A stretch of 64,000 nt of DNA from Acipenser ruthenus (lineage: Eukaryota > Chordata > Actinopteri > Acipenseriformes > Acipenseridae). The translations under genes were made by a program, and so were the position numbers. Positions 22,808-33,500 of the stretch are shown here, piece after piece. Each line of letters opens with the position of its first letter. Position 1 is the first letter of the stretch. The DNA is taken from the NCBI RefSeq assembly GCF_902713425.1, contig NC_081218.1, positions 3,429,120 through 3,493,119 of the forward strand. The letters are read 5' to 3'. The notes beneath the pieces are model-generated. The model did not search any database. It was given only the letters and a program-made list of their open reading frames with translations, and was not told the DNA's origin.

Positions 22808-23242
22808 CTGAGGAAATACAGCTGGACTTTAGCGAGGTTGAGCACGGAGAGATGCTGCAAATTTGCTTAATATTTCTGCTCCATATTTTAGTTCCAACTC
22901 GCTGAGTTGGCTCGCCTTTCTTTAAAGAATACTGTATACCATCTTTATACAAATACAAAACTAGTATTTGTATGAAATAGAAATATATATGTACAGACAC
23001 ATATAGATGAAATGTACATAAAACAAATCTAATTAGAAATATCATACCTCCTTTTTACTTGTACAGTGTATAACCGAAAATGTTTAATATTCCCGAATAA
23101 GTGGAAGCTATGTACTGTGCGTGTGTTAAATGAGCCTTGGGCCTTGAAATACTGAATATACAAATAAATGAAATTGAGAGAGACATTCTTTAGTAAGCCT
23201 AATCAAAAGCAAAGAACAATGAAGAACAGACATATTATGATA

Positions 23243-23436
23243 TGCAGCAGTGTGGAGTAGTGGTTAGGGCTCTGGACTCTTGAGCGGAGGGTCGTGGGTT
23301 CAATCCCAGGTGGGGGACACTGCTGCTGTACCCTTGAGCAAGGTACTTTACCTAGATTGCGCCAGTAAAAACCCAACTGTATAAATGGGTAATTGTATGT
23401 AAAAAATAATGTGATATCTTGTAAGAATTGTAAGTT
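23243..23436 (+). mobile_element. SINE family A, 3'-truncated
   Basis: Head and centre are intact, but the copy stops at GAATTGTAAGTT, lacking the GGATAAGGGCGTCTG tail. Confidence 0.85.
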
Positions 23437-23737
23437 GGTTAGGCAACACTCTGCTGGATAGACCATATGTCACTCAGACAAGAATGTATTTTCTATATTC
23501 CTGTAAATGTAGCAGGTATTTAGATGACACATTACAGTGGTTTAGCACAGTGCAGGAGGGAATTAGCCATTAGACGCCATTAGCTCTTAACGCCAACAGA
23601 GACAAATCTATTATCCAAGTGCTAGAATACACACTACCGACACACAACTAGAAACACTGCGAAACAAAATGAGAGAATGGAATGAGAGACCAGTTTAAAT
23701 CTGGCACAAACGACCAATTACAAGAAAGCTCAGTAAA
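23437..23737. other. Spacer between two SINEs
   Basis: Nothing recognised. Confidence 0.3.
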
Positions 23738-23964
23738 GGGCAGCAGTGTGGAGTAGTGGTTAGGGCTCTGGACTCTTGACCGGAGGGTTGTGGGTTCAAT
23801 CCCAGGTGGTGGACACTGCTGCTGTAGTCTTGAGCAAGGTCTCTACCTGGATTGCTCCAGTAAAAACCCAACTATATAAATGGGGAATTGTATGTAAAAA
23901 TAATGTGATATATTGTAAGTCGCCCTGGATAAGGGCGTCAGCTAAGAAATAAATAATAAAATTT
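23738..23964 (+). mobile_element. V-SINE-type SINE, family A
   Basis: Full-length copy with small deletions in the centre; the tail GCCCTGGATAAGGGCGTCAG is present. Confidence 0.9.
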
Positions 23965-24239
23965 GATATATTGGTTTATTTTCTATAATTGATGAGAAAA
24001 CGAACGAATTCAATCTTTAATTTTCTTTACCGAGTATTAAAAAAAATGTCCAAATATGTACGCTGATGTAGTCACTCGTATAATCAGAGATACGACACAG
24101 GATAATAACTGACCACACGAAACACTAAAATATCTGGTAGTTACCGTAGTATACGGCTATCCACATTTTACTAACGTGCTTTTTTCATTATATGTAAAAT
24201 AAAAAAAGACCACGTTTAGCACAAAGCTTCTATCAAACA

Positions 24240-24670
24240 TGAATTGATAGTTTTCATCCTTAATTGACAGGCGGTGCAGCCAACCGCCGGGTTTCCAGGA
24301 TACACGAGGGTGGGTTGGAATGCAAGATCAAGCTATGACGACTGGAAGAAGTATCCAATCGCTGAACGGCGGGACGTTCAATTGCTACCATGGCGACAGG
24401 ACAGATAGGTTAATTGACACCGCAAGCAAACCTATAAGAGAGCCTCGGGGGGGTGTTTTGCCCTTGTGCGAGCCAATCATTTAGAGGAAGGCGGGGCGTG
24501 TTGGTTCCATAAGCGCTTGTTCGCACGTGTTCGGTTATGAAAACTATGTGGTTGAGTCTAGTTGCTGATCACCTTATAAATATCCCACAAACATCACATG
24601 AAACAAGCAAGCAGGGTGTGGGATCTGTCTCTTTGTCTCGTATAAATTAGTGGAGGTTCTTTGATAGAAA
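24240..24670. promoter_or_regulatory. Promoter-like island with X-box, CCAAT boxes and TATA-like element
   Basis: This unique, comparatively GC-rich stretch lies in AT-rich surroundings. GCTACCATGGCGAC at 24384-24397 closely fits the RFX X-box (GTTGCCATGGCAAC). CCAAT words occur at about 24355 and 24474, and a TATA-like CTTATAAATA is at about 24573. No coding exon follows on either strand within several kb. Candidates are a lost gene, a noncoding transcript, or a distal element. Function is inferred from motifs only. Confidence 0.4.
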
Positions 24671-25316
24671 CTAGACACAAGTCCGTTTTGTTTTTTACAC
24701 ATTTATGGAAAAGTTTAACCTCAGAAATGCGCGTGCAATAGATAGGTCATGGTTACTCTGCAGAGAAATGGAGGTTAAAACAGATCCTAATTTCTTATTT
24801 TTTGTTTTATTAAATATTCATTTACGATAAAGCCTTTCCCTCTGTGGAAGCGCAGAACTGAATTTAAGCGTCTTGCGCTGTTCTTGTGTGAAGCATGATA
24901 CGCGCCTCCCACTGTAGCCTGCGCTATCCTACCCTCTCTTTGGATACGTCTTTCTGCTGATTTTAAGAGTGTGTCTATGGAATCTGAAATACGTCATTTT
25001 TTACATGTGAAAAATAGCGATTACAATATTGTTAACATTTCTAAAGATCGCAAAAAGAGCCCTGTAATTCATGTATCAAGTTTTATCTAAAAATAAGTGG
25101 TGGACGTTTACCACTGGATCAAAATCAATAAATCACCTCACACCTAAAAGCTCATTTCTAGTATGGTTTACAGGAAAACACATTTTATAAAATATAAATA
25201 TTTTGAATGCATTTTTAAATATGCTTATACCAGCGAACACTTTTAAAAATGACTAACAGTGTTTTTTTTTAAAAAAAACATACAACAACACCACCAACAT
25301 TATGAAGAGAAACTTT
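24671..25316. other. AT-rich spacer before nanos2
   Basis: No exon or named repeat. The right end borders the nanos2 polyadenylation signal. Confidence 0.35.
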
Positions 25317-25322
25317 TTATTT
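25317..25322 (-). terminator. Polyadenylation signal of nanos2
   Basis: AATAAA on the minus strand about 190 bp after the nanos2 stop codon. Confidence 0.55.
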
Positions 25323-25511
25323 AAAAAAAATAATAAAAAACACAAATATATTGTCATAAAAAAGTATTTAAATTATGATAAACAGGAACAAACACTCCGA
25401 TGACTTCCTCGAAAACAAATTCAAAGTCCAAGAAGTCTTAAATTCAAACTCCAACGAAACAGAAAAGTTTTGCATACAGAGATGAGTCTCTGCGTTTCCC
25501 CCTCGCTGGGC

Positions 25512-25967
25512 TCAGCGTTTTAGTCTGGGTCGGTTGCAGTGTGTCCCTTTGGCACGGGTCTGTCCCTGGTGCTGCCCCTGTTGTCGAGGGCAGTAGCGGC
25601 GTGTGTGGGCACGGTCTCCAGTGGCCTTGCAGAGCGGGCAGACATAGTTCCTCAGGACAGGGCAGCAGACCTTCCCATCGTCCGTCCTGAGGCAGTGAGA
25701 AGTGTACACCTGCACAGTCTCGCCGTTCTGCTTGCAGAAGCGACAGCACCTCTCAGAGGGGCTGCCGGCTGGGCTGGGGCTCTCCGTCCTGCTTTCCCTC
25801 TCACTCTTGCAGCCACTCTGGGAGGTGGAGATGGACGTGGTGGAACCAGGGGCCACGGCGCTACCCACACCCAGGGTACCTCCGCTGTTCTGCTGCAAGT
25901 CCTGCACCACAGCCCCCAGGTTGAGATAATCTTTCCACATATCAAAGTACCTGATGCTTCGATCCAT
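25512..25967 (-). CDS. nanos2: Nanos homolog 2 (complete, single exon)
   Basis: A 151-residue Nanos protein, a germline RNA-binding regulator that represses target mRNAs with the CCR4-NOT deadenylase and maintains germ stem cells in fish and mice. The N-terminal FDMWKDYLNL (residues 8-17) is a hallmark of NANOS2. The two CCHC zinc fingers are complete: C75-C78-H91-C102 and C110-C113-H121-C126, with the family words NGE, VYTSH, CPVLR and ATGDRAHT. The C-terminus RPRLKR parallels the mammalian RRVKR end. The intronless structure and length agree with NANOS2 (138 residues in human). The start at 25967 gives the conserved N-terminus, and no upstream in-frame alternative is needed. In human, NANOS2 lies near SYMPK, consistent with its place here. 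Confidence 0.96.
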   Translation of the reverse strand: MDRSIRYFDMWKDYLNLGAVVQDLQQNSGGTLGVGSAVAPGSTTSISTSQSGCKSERESRTESPSPAGSPSERCCRFCKQNGETVQVYTSHCLRTDDGKVCCPVLRNYVCPLCKATGDRAHTRRYCPRQQGQHQGQTRAKGTHCNRPRLKR

Positions 25968-25995
25968 GGTCTGTTGCTGCTCAGCCTTCTGGAGA

Positions 25996-26006
25996 CTTTT
26001 ATATAG
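25996..26006 (-). promoter_or_regulatory. TATA box of nanos2
   Basis: TATATAAAAG on the minus strand lies about 30-40 bp upstream of the ATG. If used, transcription would start within a few bases of the start codon, giving a very short leader. An upstream noncoding exon is the alternative. Confidence 0.45.
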
Positions 26007-26039
26007 GCAGCGCTCCCTGTTTTTTTAAAAAACATTGTA

Positions 26040-26375
26040 TCACTGTTTTAATTGAGTGTGCAGGTGCTTTTCTAAGAATGTTTTTTTTTTTTATCCTGGG
26101 GCGGTTCAAAAGAGCATTTGATTGAATTTCTGTTATGGAGAGTTGTGATTGTATATAAATAAGTAAAGGTATTCTGTTTTTAAATGTAGATGTGTATTTG
26201 CAGATCTAGCATGCACTGATATTTGTTTTCTGTATATTTTTTTGTACTCAAATTATTAAGAGCATTTTATAAAGTATCTATACAGTGCCCGATACCTACT
26301 GGTGAGTGGCACTTTAGAAATTTAGAAAAAAGATAATATGTATGTGATGGCTAATATATTAGAATTTGATAACAT
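26040..26375. other. Spacer upstream of nanos2
   Basis: AT-rich, nothing recognised. Confidence 0.3.
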
Positions 26376-26612
26376 GGGCAGCAGTGTGGAGTAGTGGTTA
26401 GGGCTCTGGACTCTTGACCGGAGGGTTGTGGGTTCAATCCCTGGTAGGGGACACTGCTGTTGTACCCTTGAGCAAGGTACTTTACCTAGATTGCTCCAGT
26501 AAAAACCCAACTGTATAAATGGGGAATTGTATGTAAAATAATAATGTGATATCTTGTAACAATTGTAAGTCGACCCTAGATCAGGACATCTACTAAGAAA
26601 TAAATAATAATA
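26376..26612 (+). mobile_element. V-SINE-type SINE, family A
   Basis: Full-length, somewhat diverged copy (tail CGACCCTAGATCAGGACATC). Confidence 0.88.
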
Positions 26613-26829
26613 CTGATAGAATTATTGTCCGGATGTCCGGACCACTCCAGTGTGAAAATGCAACCCCTTACATAACAAATACATGTTTCCTTTTTGTTTT
26701 GTAATTGTTGCTACTTACTAGTTATATACAGCGCTACACTTAATAACACATTGACTACAGCACCTAGTTTTTTATATGCTTATCCTCAATTTTGTAAGGA
26801 AACTGTTGTGTGAATAAACACACCTACAA

Positions 26830-27139
26830 AGGACAATGTGTGCTTGGTTCGTCTAGTTTTAAAATGTTAAACTCCAGTTTTTTGCCATCGTCTCCCCTCA
26901 CATGTTCAAGGCACACTGCTGTGCTTTATAGTACCTTTTAAAACTTTACATCGATGACAAACTTGATCCACAATTCTCTCAAATCCCCCTTCGTGATTTT
27001 ATTCTGCCATCCTTTTAAACACTTTTGTACATCTCTGTTTCTAGCTATCAAGCTGTTTTACGATGTCCAGTTCTTTTAAAATAAGTGATGTCTCCTCATC
27101 AGACCAAAAGGAGCTGTGTTTTCTCGCACGTGGTGTCAT
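26830..27139 (-). pseudogene. Fragment of a Myb/SANT-like gene, probably from a PIF/Harbinger transposon
   Basis: From the ATG at 27139 the minus strand reads FWSDEETSLILKELDIVKQL, stop, then RCTKVFKRMAE. This has the WSDEET...L...F..A pattern of the Myb/SANT-like (Myb_DNA-bind_4/MADF) protein that accompanies Harbinger transposases. Stops and frame breaks follow, and no transposase is seen. The assignment rests on motif shape only. Confidence 0.45.
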
Positions 27140-27389
27140 GTTTACTGCTGTGTTTGTTATTCTGTGTGTCTGTTGCTTCTGTTACTGTAAACTAATGTGA
27201 TCCATCTGCATTTCCTTCCATCTGATGATGTAGATATCCTTCTGTCTGGTGTTAATGGCTGAAGTGTAATGCTGGCTCCAGGGATCAGCTTATTTTGCAT
27301 CCCCGGTGCATCAGCACACACAACGGCTGCGATGCTGGCTCTGGGGATCAACCACAGTGTGGCCTCCCTAATGCATCAGCATGACAACC

Positions 27390-28060
27390 GTCTGGATTGA
27401 GCTAAGCAGGGTACTTCTCTGGGGTCTTCAAGTGGGCACCTTCCATCCTCGGTGTTTCGTTGACTAGCCCACGACACCTCAAGAGGGCTCGACGGTGATT
27501 CTGGTGTCCCAGCATCACCCCCCTCCGCCCCCCCACTCAGCTAAGCCCAGCTTACTTACCTTCCTTTCCATCAACGTTTTTTTTTATTTCTACTGTGCTT
27601 GAGGTCCCCAACCAGATTCTTTCCGTCTCAACCACACCCAGTTGCTGCTCCTCTCTGCTGCTTCAGATAAGTTCTTCACTGTGCGACGCAACTCTTGGCC
27701 ACTGAATCCAACGTCTCTGAGAAACCGGGTTGTAGAGTGTGCCACAAACCCTCGACAACCCACCTCCACTGGGTAAACCCGGACTCTCCATTCTCGCTGT
27801 TCCGCTTCAGCGTCTAGTTGAGCATACCGCAGTTTCTTCCTCTCATACGCCTCATCTACAGCATCCTCCCATGGCACTGTTAACTACCAGGTGAACAAGG
27901 CGTGCTGATCCAGACCACAAGACAATATCTGGTCGAAGGTTAGTGGTGGCAATCTCAGGTAGGAAAATAAGCCGTTGACCAACATCTGCCAGCATTTTCC
28001 AGTCTCTAGCAGCTTCCAGTTGTCCTGGGCGAGGACTGGTTTTAATACCCTGGAAGTGGA
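27390..28060 (-). mobile_element. RLE-type LINE, C-terminal endonuclease fragment and 3' UTR (left arm copy)
   Basis: The minus strand 27877-27590 encodes PWEDAVDEAYERKKLRYAQL, VEVGCRGFVAHSTTRF and WVWLRRKESGW. This is the C-terminal region of a fish LINE with a restriction-like endonuclease. The 3' UTR continues to about 27390. Relative to the copy at 31497 it has a 2-base deletion near 27885 that breaks the frame. The RPD-containing part, upstream on the minus strand, is still recognisable up to about 28050. The family name (R2/R4/Dong-like) is uncertain. Confidence 0.65.
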
Positions 28061-29208
28061 CTATTCTTTTTTATATTCTGAATAGGGTGTTTACATGGCA
28101 GAATATATATATATTCAGATTATTCAGTATTCTGAATACAAGTGGAGTGTTACTGGCCATGTAAACTCAGACCGTTCAAAACAGAGGCATCTCTTCTGAG
28201 ACGCTGTAACAAACATACACACACTGCATGACTCATTCTTCACTTGCTTTCAGTCACTTTCACTGGAAAGTCTTCTAATTATTATTTTTTATATATAATT
28301 TAGTGCCCAAATATTTTACCCCCGAATGTCCAGTAATTTTTCCCTCTCAAAGCAGAAATTCCCATCACAGCTCAGTAGAACTGTAGGTTCATCTTCCTCT
28401 ATGAACTTCAGAGCCGCTGAATTCATTTCAATCCCTTTGTGATAACATCAAATGTTTTTTTTTTTTTTAAGCAAACGCAGATATTAATGTTTTACGAGGA
28501 AAACTTCTTAATTGATACTTTATGCTTGATAAATTTCACAGATGTTAAAAAAAAATCAGACACTTCACATGTATTTTAAAATGATTTACAAAATTCGAGC
28601 TGAAACTCTCCCCATCATACCAGCTTTTCAAAGACGCCTCTTCACGGAATTGCAGTCTGCAGCATCGGAGCAATCAGCCTGTCTCCTCTTCCGACTCAAA
28701 CACCTTCTCTGCTGTCTGGAAATACCGAGAAAAAGATACTTTTAACATGACTTTTGTTCAAGGAACGTCTGTGTTGATTGTCTGGTGTCCCTCACACGCA
28801 GGTGTTTTGTAGTTTGGTGTAGGATTTGAAACACTGTAAATAAAGCATTTAAGAATTAAAAAACATAAACATTATAAGTTTTAGTATTTATATACTTGTT
28901 AATGTTTATTTTGGTACCGCGTGTTGTACGTCAAAAATAGTCGAAAACCATTTAAAAAACCCCCCCTCAAATATGTATTTAATCCAGATCTACGAAGTTT
29001 ATTTTTATTTTATATTAACAAAAGTGAGTCTGCACACCGATTTCGTTTACAGGGTCATTTGCATAGGGTCGTTAAAAATCAACTCGATTCTCTACAGACA
29101 CCCCCAAAATCGAACAAGCTAATAAATAAAAAAAAAACAATTATCATCACTAGGTCGATGGTTTGTTCGCTTTAAAATTAACTTTAATTTACCTTGAGGA
29201 TACTGATA
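27576..29208. repeat. Left arm of a large inverted repeat
   Basis: Reverse-complementary to 30326-31968 over about 1.63 kb with few mismatches and small homopolymer-length differences. The same translated words appear on opposite strands, for example AFQRRLFTELQSAASEQSAC at about 28620 (plus) and 30920 (minus). Contents from outside to inside: LINE endonuclease fragment, a foldback segment (GTTTACATGGCAGAATATAT around 28090), a piece related to the SINE at 47639, then AT-rich sequence of unknown kind. Confidence 0.95.
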
Positions 29209-29231
29209 TAGTCAATCGCTCCATAACTGGG

Positions 29232-29980
29232 TGGGCCCCTGAGCAAAATGGGTGGGCTGAGGACCCTCAAACCCAAGCGTGGGGCCCCTGAGCAAAATGG
29301 GTGGGCTGAGGACCCTCAAACCCAAGCGTGGGGCCCCTGAGCAAAATGGGTGGGCTGAGGACCCTCAGACCCAAGCGTGGGGCCCCTGAGTGAAATGGGT
29401 GGGCTGAGGACCCTCAGACCCAAGCGTGGGGCCCCTGAGTGAAATGGGTGGGCTGAGGACCCTCAGACCCAAGCGTGGGGCCCCTGAGTGAAATGGGTGG
29501 GCTGAGGACCCTCAGACCCAAGCGTGGGGCCCCTGAGTAAAATGGGTGGGCTGAGGACCCTCAGACCCAAGCGTGGGGCCCCTGAGTGAAATGGGTGGGC
29601 TGAGGACCCTCAGACCCAAGCGTGGGGCCCCTGAGTGAAATGGGTGGGCTGAGGACCCTCAGACCCAAGCGTGGGGCCCCTGAGTGAAATGGGTGGGCTG
29701 AGGACCCTCAGACCCAAGCGTGGGGCCCCTGAGTGAAATGGGTGGGCTGAGGACCCTCAGACCCAAGCGTGGGGCCCCTGAGTGAAATGGGTGGGCTGAG
29801 GACCCTCAGACCCAAGCGTGGGGCCCCTGAGTGAAATGGGTGGGCTGAGGACCCTCAAACCCAAGCGTGGGGCCCCTGAGTGAAATGGGTGGGCTGAGGA
29901 CCCTCAGACCCAAGCGTGGGGCCCCTGAGTGAAATGGGTGGGCTGAGGACCCTCAAACCCAAGCGTGGGGCCGCCCCTGC
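29232..29980 (+). repeat. 49-bp minisatellite in the palindrome spacer
   Basis: About 15 copies of a unit with CCCCTGAGTGAAATGGGTGG followed by GCTGAGGACCCTCAGACCCA. The first three copies carry a GCAAAAT variant. It occurs once, in the spacer between the arms. Confidence 0.95.
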
Positions 29981-30325
29981 AATGAGACAAGCTGCTTGCC
30001 TTGAAACAGAACAACCGTTTTTAATGAAGCTAAACCACACCAATCGTCGCGCAAGGTTAACACGTTTAAATACACGTATTTATTTTATATTATTTTGGTC
30101 GCTTTTATTTAAAAATAACAATACGCTTAACGCGAATTATATTAAAACAATTCTTTATTTGATCAACAAGGAAAACTGTCAAGAATTAAATATGTTTTTA
30201 CAAACCACGTGGAAACAATGGAAACGGAAATACGAAACAGAACGCCCAAATTTAGTTTCGTGCTACTAATTTAAAACAATATAATGTGTGTTTAGCTTCC
30301 TTCACTAATAGCATAGACACAAAAC
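29981..30325. other. Unique remainder of the palindrome spacer
   Basis: AT-rich DNA with no counterpart in the arms. An open frame of 117 codons (29916-30269, plus) runs from the minisatellite into it and resembles nothing known. Confidence 0.4.
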
Positions 30326-31968
30326 TATCAGTATCCTCAAGGTAAATTAAAGTTAATTTTAAAGCGAACAAACCATCGACCTAGTGATGATAATTGTATT
30401 GTTTATTTATTAGCTTGTTCGATTTTGGGGGTGTCTGTAGAGAATGGAGTGGATTTTTAACGACCCTATGCAAATGACCCTGTAAACGAAATCGGTGTGC
30501 AGACTCACTTCTGTTAATATAAAATAAAAATAAACTTCGTAGATCTGGATTAAATACATATTTAAGGGTTTTTTTTTTTTTTTTAAATGGTTTTCGACTA
30601 TTTTTGACGTACAACACACGGTACCAAAATAAACATTAACAAGTATATAAATACTAAAACTTATAATGTTTATGTTTTTTTAATTCTTAAATGCTTTATT
30701 TACAGTGTTTCAAATCCTACACCAAACTACAAAACACCTGCGTGTGAGGGACACCAGACAATCAACACAGACGTTCCTTGAACAGAAGTCATGTTAAAAG
30801 TATCTCTTTCTCTGTATTTCCAGACAGCAGAGAAGGTGTTTGAGTCGGAAGAGGAGACAGGCTGATTGCTCCGATGCTGCAGACTGCAATTCCGTGAAGA
30901 GACGTCTTTGAAAAGCTGGTATGATGGGGAGAGTTTCAGCTCGAATTTTGTAAATCATTTTAAAATACATGTGAAGTGTCTGATTTTTTTTTTTTTTTAA
31001 CATCTGTGAAATTTATCAAGCATAAAGTATCAATTAAGACGTTTTCCTCGTAAAACATTAATATCTGCGTTTGCTTAAAAAAAAAAAAAAACCATTTGAT
31101 GTTATCACAAAGGGATTGAAATGAATTCAGCGGCTCTGAAGTTCATAGAGGAAGATGAACCTACAGTTCTACTGAGCTGTGATGGGAATTTCTGCTTTGA
31201 GAGGGAAAAATTACTGGACATTCGAGGGTAAAATATTTGGGCACTAAATTATATATAAAAAATAATAATTCGAAGACTTTCCAGTGAAAGTGACTGAAAG
31301 CAAGTGAAGAATGAGTCATGGAGTGTGTGTATGTTTGTTACAGCGTCTCAGAAGAGATGCCTCTGTTTTGAAAGGTCTGAGTTTACATGGCCAGTAACAC
31401 TCCACTTGTATTCAGAATACTGAATAATCTGAATATATATATTCTGCCATGTAAAGACCCTATTCAGAATATAAAAAGGAATATTCTACTTCCAGGGTAT
31501 TAAAACCAGTCCTCGCCCAGGACAACTGGAAGCTGCTAGAGACTGGAAAATGCTGGCAGATGTTGGTCAACGGCTTATTTTCCCACCTGAGATTGCCACC
31601 ACTAACCTTCGACCTGATATTGTCTTGTGGTCTGGATCAGCACGCCTTGTTCAGCTGGTAGAGTTAACAGTGCCATGGGAGGATGCTGTAGATGAGGCGT
31701 ATGAGAGGAAGAAACTGCGGTATGCTCAACTAGCCACTGAAGCGGAACAGCGAGGATGGAGAGTCCGGGTTTACCCAGTGGAAGTGGGTTGTCGAGGATT
31801 TGTGGCACGCTCTACAACCCGGTTTCTCAGAGACGTCGGATTCAGTGGCCAAGAGTTGCGTCGCACAGTGAAGAACTTATCTGAAGCAGCAGAGAGGAGC
31901 AGCAACTGGCTCTGGTTGAGACGGAAAGATTCTGGTTGGGGACTTCAAGCACAATAGAAATAAAAATG
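30326..31968. repeat. Right arm of the large inverted repeat
   Basis: Partner of 27576-29208. The inner border reads TATCAGTATCCTCAAGG and the outer border ends at AATAGAAATAAAAA after the LINE stop codon. Outside the outer border the two flanks differ (SINE B on the right; on the left, LINE 3' UTR not duplicated on the right). Confidence 0.95.
31497..31968 (+). mobile_element. RLE-type LINE, C-terminal endonuclease fragment (right arm copy)
   Basis: Open from 31497 to the stop at 31957, with LIFPPEIATTNLRPDIVLW, LVELTVPWED and NWLWLRRKDSGW. PD...VEL...K spacing fits the restriction-like endonuclease at the C-terminus of R2-like LINEs. No reverse transcriptase is present. The coding piece starts abruptly beside the foldback segment. 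Confidence 0.7.
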
Positions 31969-31990
31969 CCCACCCAGGGAAGACGCTTTT

Positions 31991-32214
31991 TTGTGTGGTC
32001 CAGTGGTTAAAGAAAAAGGCTTGTAACCAGGAGGTCCCCGGTTCAAATCGCACCTCAGCTAGTGACTCGTGTGACCCCTGAGCAAGTCACTTAACCTCCT
32101 TGTGCTCTGTCTTTCGGGTGAGACGTAGTTGTAAGTGACTCTGCAGCTGATGCATAGTTCACACACCCTAGTCTCTGTAAGTCGCCTTGGATAAAGGCGT
32201 CTGCTAAATAAACA

Positions 32215-32252
<38 letters not shown>
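31991..32252 (+). mobile_element. V-SINE-type SINE, family B
   Basis: Full-length copy: TGTGGTCCAGTGGTTAAAGA, B box GGTTCAAATCGC, GAGCAAGTCACTTAACCTCC, tail GCCTTGGATAAAGGCGTCTG and an (AAT)n end. Confidence 0.92.
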
Positions 32253-32254
<2 letters not shown>

Positions 32255-33080
32255 TACCCATAGACTGGCAAGAATGATTTCTGGTTGGATAACCTATAAT
32301 AAGCCTGCTCAGCATGAGAAGTATTGCCATAGAGACGAGTCTCCTCAGGAAATATAATTTGGCCAAACTGTACACAATACTGTAGACACTACTGTAGAAG
32401 CACAAGTTTTAGCTCATATTAATTCACATACTGTAGTTTAAATCATTTTAAACGCAGTTGTTTTTGGTATCTGTTCCATCAATCTGCAATTACCAATTTA
32501 AACACAAGGGGGTGCTGTTATCCATTCACAGACAAATAGGTTATTTTTTTCAAGTACAGTACCTGCATTGGTTTGTGCATTACAACTTAACCCAGTCCTT
32601 CTTTCCAGCAAACCCCAGGCCTGTATTCAAATTAGGGGGTATTTTTTTTGCAAATCAGGCGCTATGAATGTGCAGACCGAGAACCAGTAAACAAGAGTTA
32701 CTTTAACATAACTATGAAATGGGATGCAAAATGCAAAAATGCACCGTCCAAACACGTTTTATGAAAGAAAATAAAATATAACAATTATTTATACAATTTA
32801 ACAGGAATTGTCTCAAGAAACAATATATTTATAACCATCTGATCCGAAGATCATGAAATATTTATCATGATAAAATAAATTAATATACATGTACTATATG
32901 ATATACTATATCCATGTGCTGGTAATTCTGTTGAATTGTATAGACTTGAGACTATCTCACGTTATGCCTGACATGCTATCAAGATCACTTTCCAAAAGCA
33001 ATCAAGACTCCCTTTGTATTGACAAGCTACTCGATCACGTCCCGCGTGCTGAGACTGCAACCCCCGGGCTGCTGCAATCC
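32253..33080. other. Spacer upstream of the fbxo46 promoter
   Basis: AT-rich; no exon or named repeat recognised. Confidence 0.35.
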
Positions 33081-33500
33081 CACGTGGCTTCGCTGACATC
33101 CATATTTGGGCATGCCGTCGAGTCTGCCTTCCCATTGGCTGGCGGCCGTGCGCAGATGTCTGTCAACAAATGGCTCGCGGGCCCAGCTTGTCCGATTATT
33201 TTGATTTGAGAAACTGTAGCAGGCCTGTGTTAAATATTAGAGCCCGCAAACTTAACACGTAAAAACGGAAAATATTACAAGTGACAACAGCCCCCTCTAT
33301 AAAAACACCACGTTTCATATTCGGAAATATACATAATTCAAATCAAGCAGTTCTTCCAAACGAAGAATTCGTTTTTGTTGCGGTTAGTTGCGTAAACCAG
33401 GCCGAAGCAGGGGGCTGGATTTCTTAGCAAAGCTGGGAGAAAACACCTTGTGCGGTTTGGACGGCTGCTCGGGCAGCGCCTAATCAATTTCAGTTTGAGG
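33081..33500 (+). promoter_or_regulatory. Probable promoter and noncoding first exon of fbxo46
   Basis: Positions 33130-33160 hold an inverted CCAAT box (ATTGGCTG) followed by GTGCGCAGATG (NRF1-like). A good splice donor, GAG|GTAAGAAAG, occurs at 33498-33502. The next good acceptor in the same direction is TCCATAG at about 40217-40223, just before the fbxo46 coding region. A spliced noncoding leader of this kind is usual for FBXO46. The intron of about 6.7 kb is inferred. Confidence 0.45.

Noticed and set aside
25652-26035. 127-codon minus-strand frame overlapping nanos2
   Set aside because: It is a shifted shadow of the conserved nanos2 frame.
31550-31957. 135-codon frame as a host nuclease gene
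   Set aside because: It is the truncated end of a LINE endonuclease domain inside a palindrome arm.
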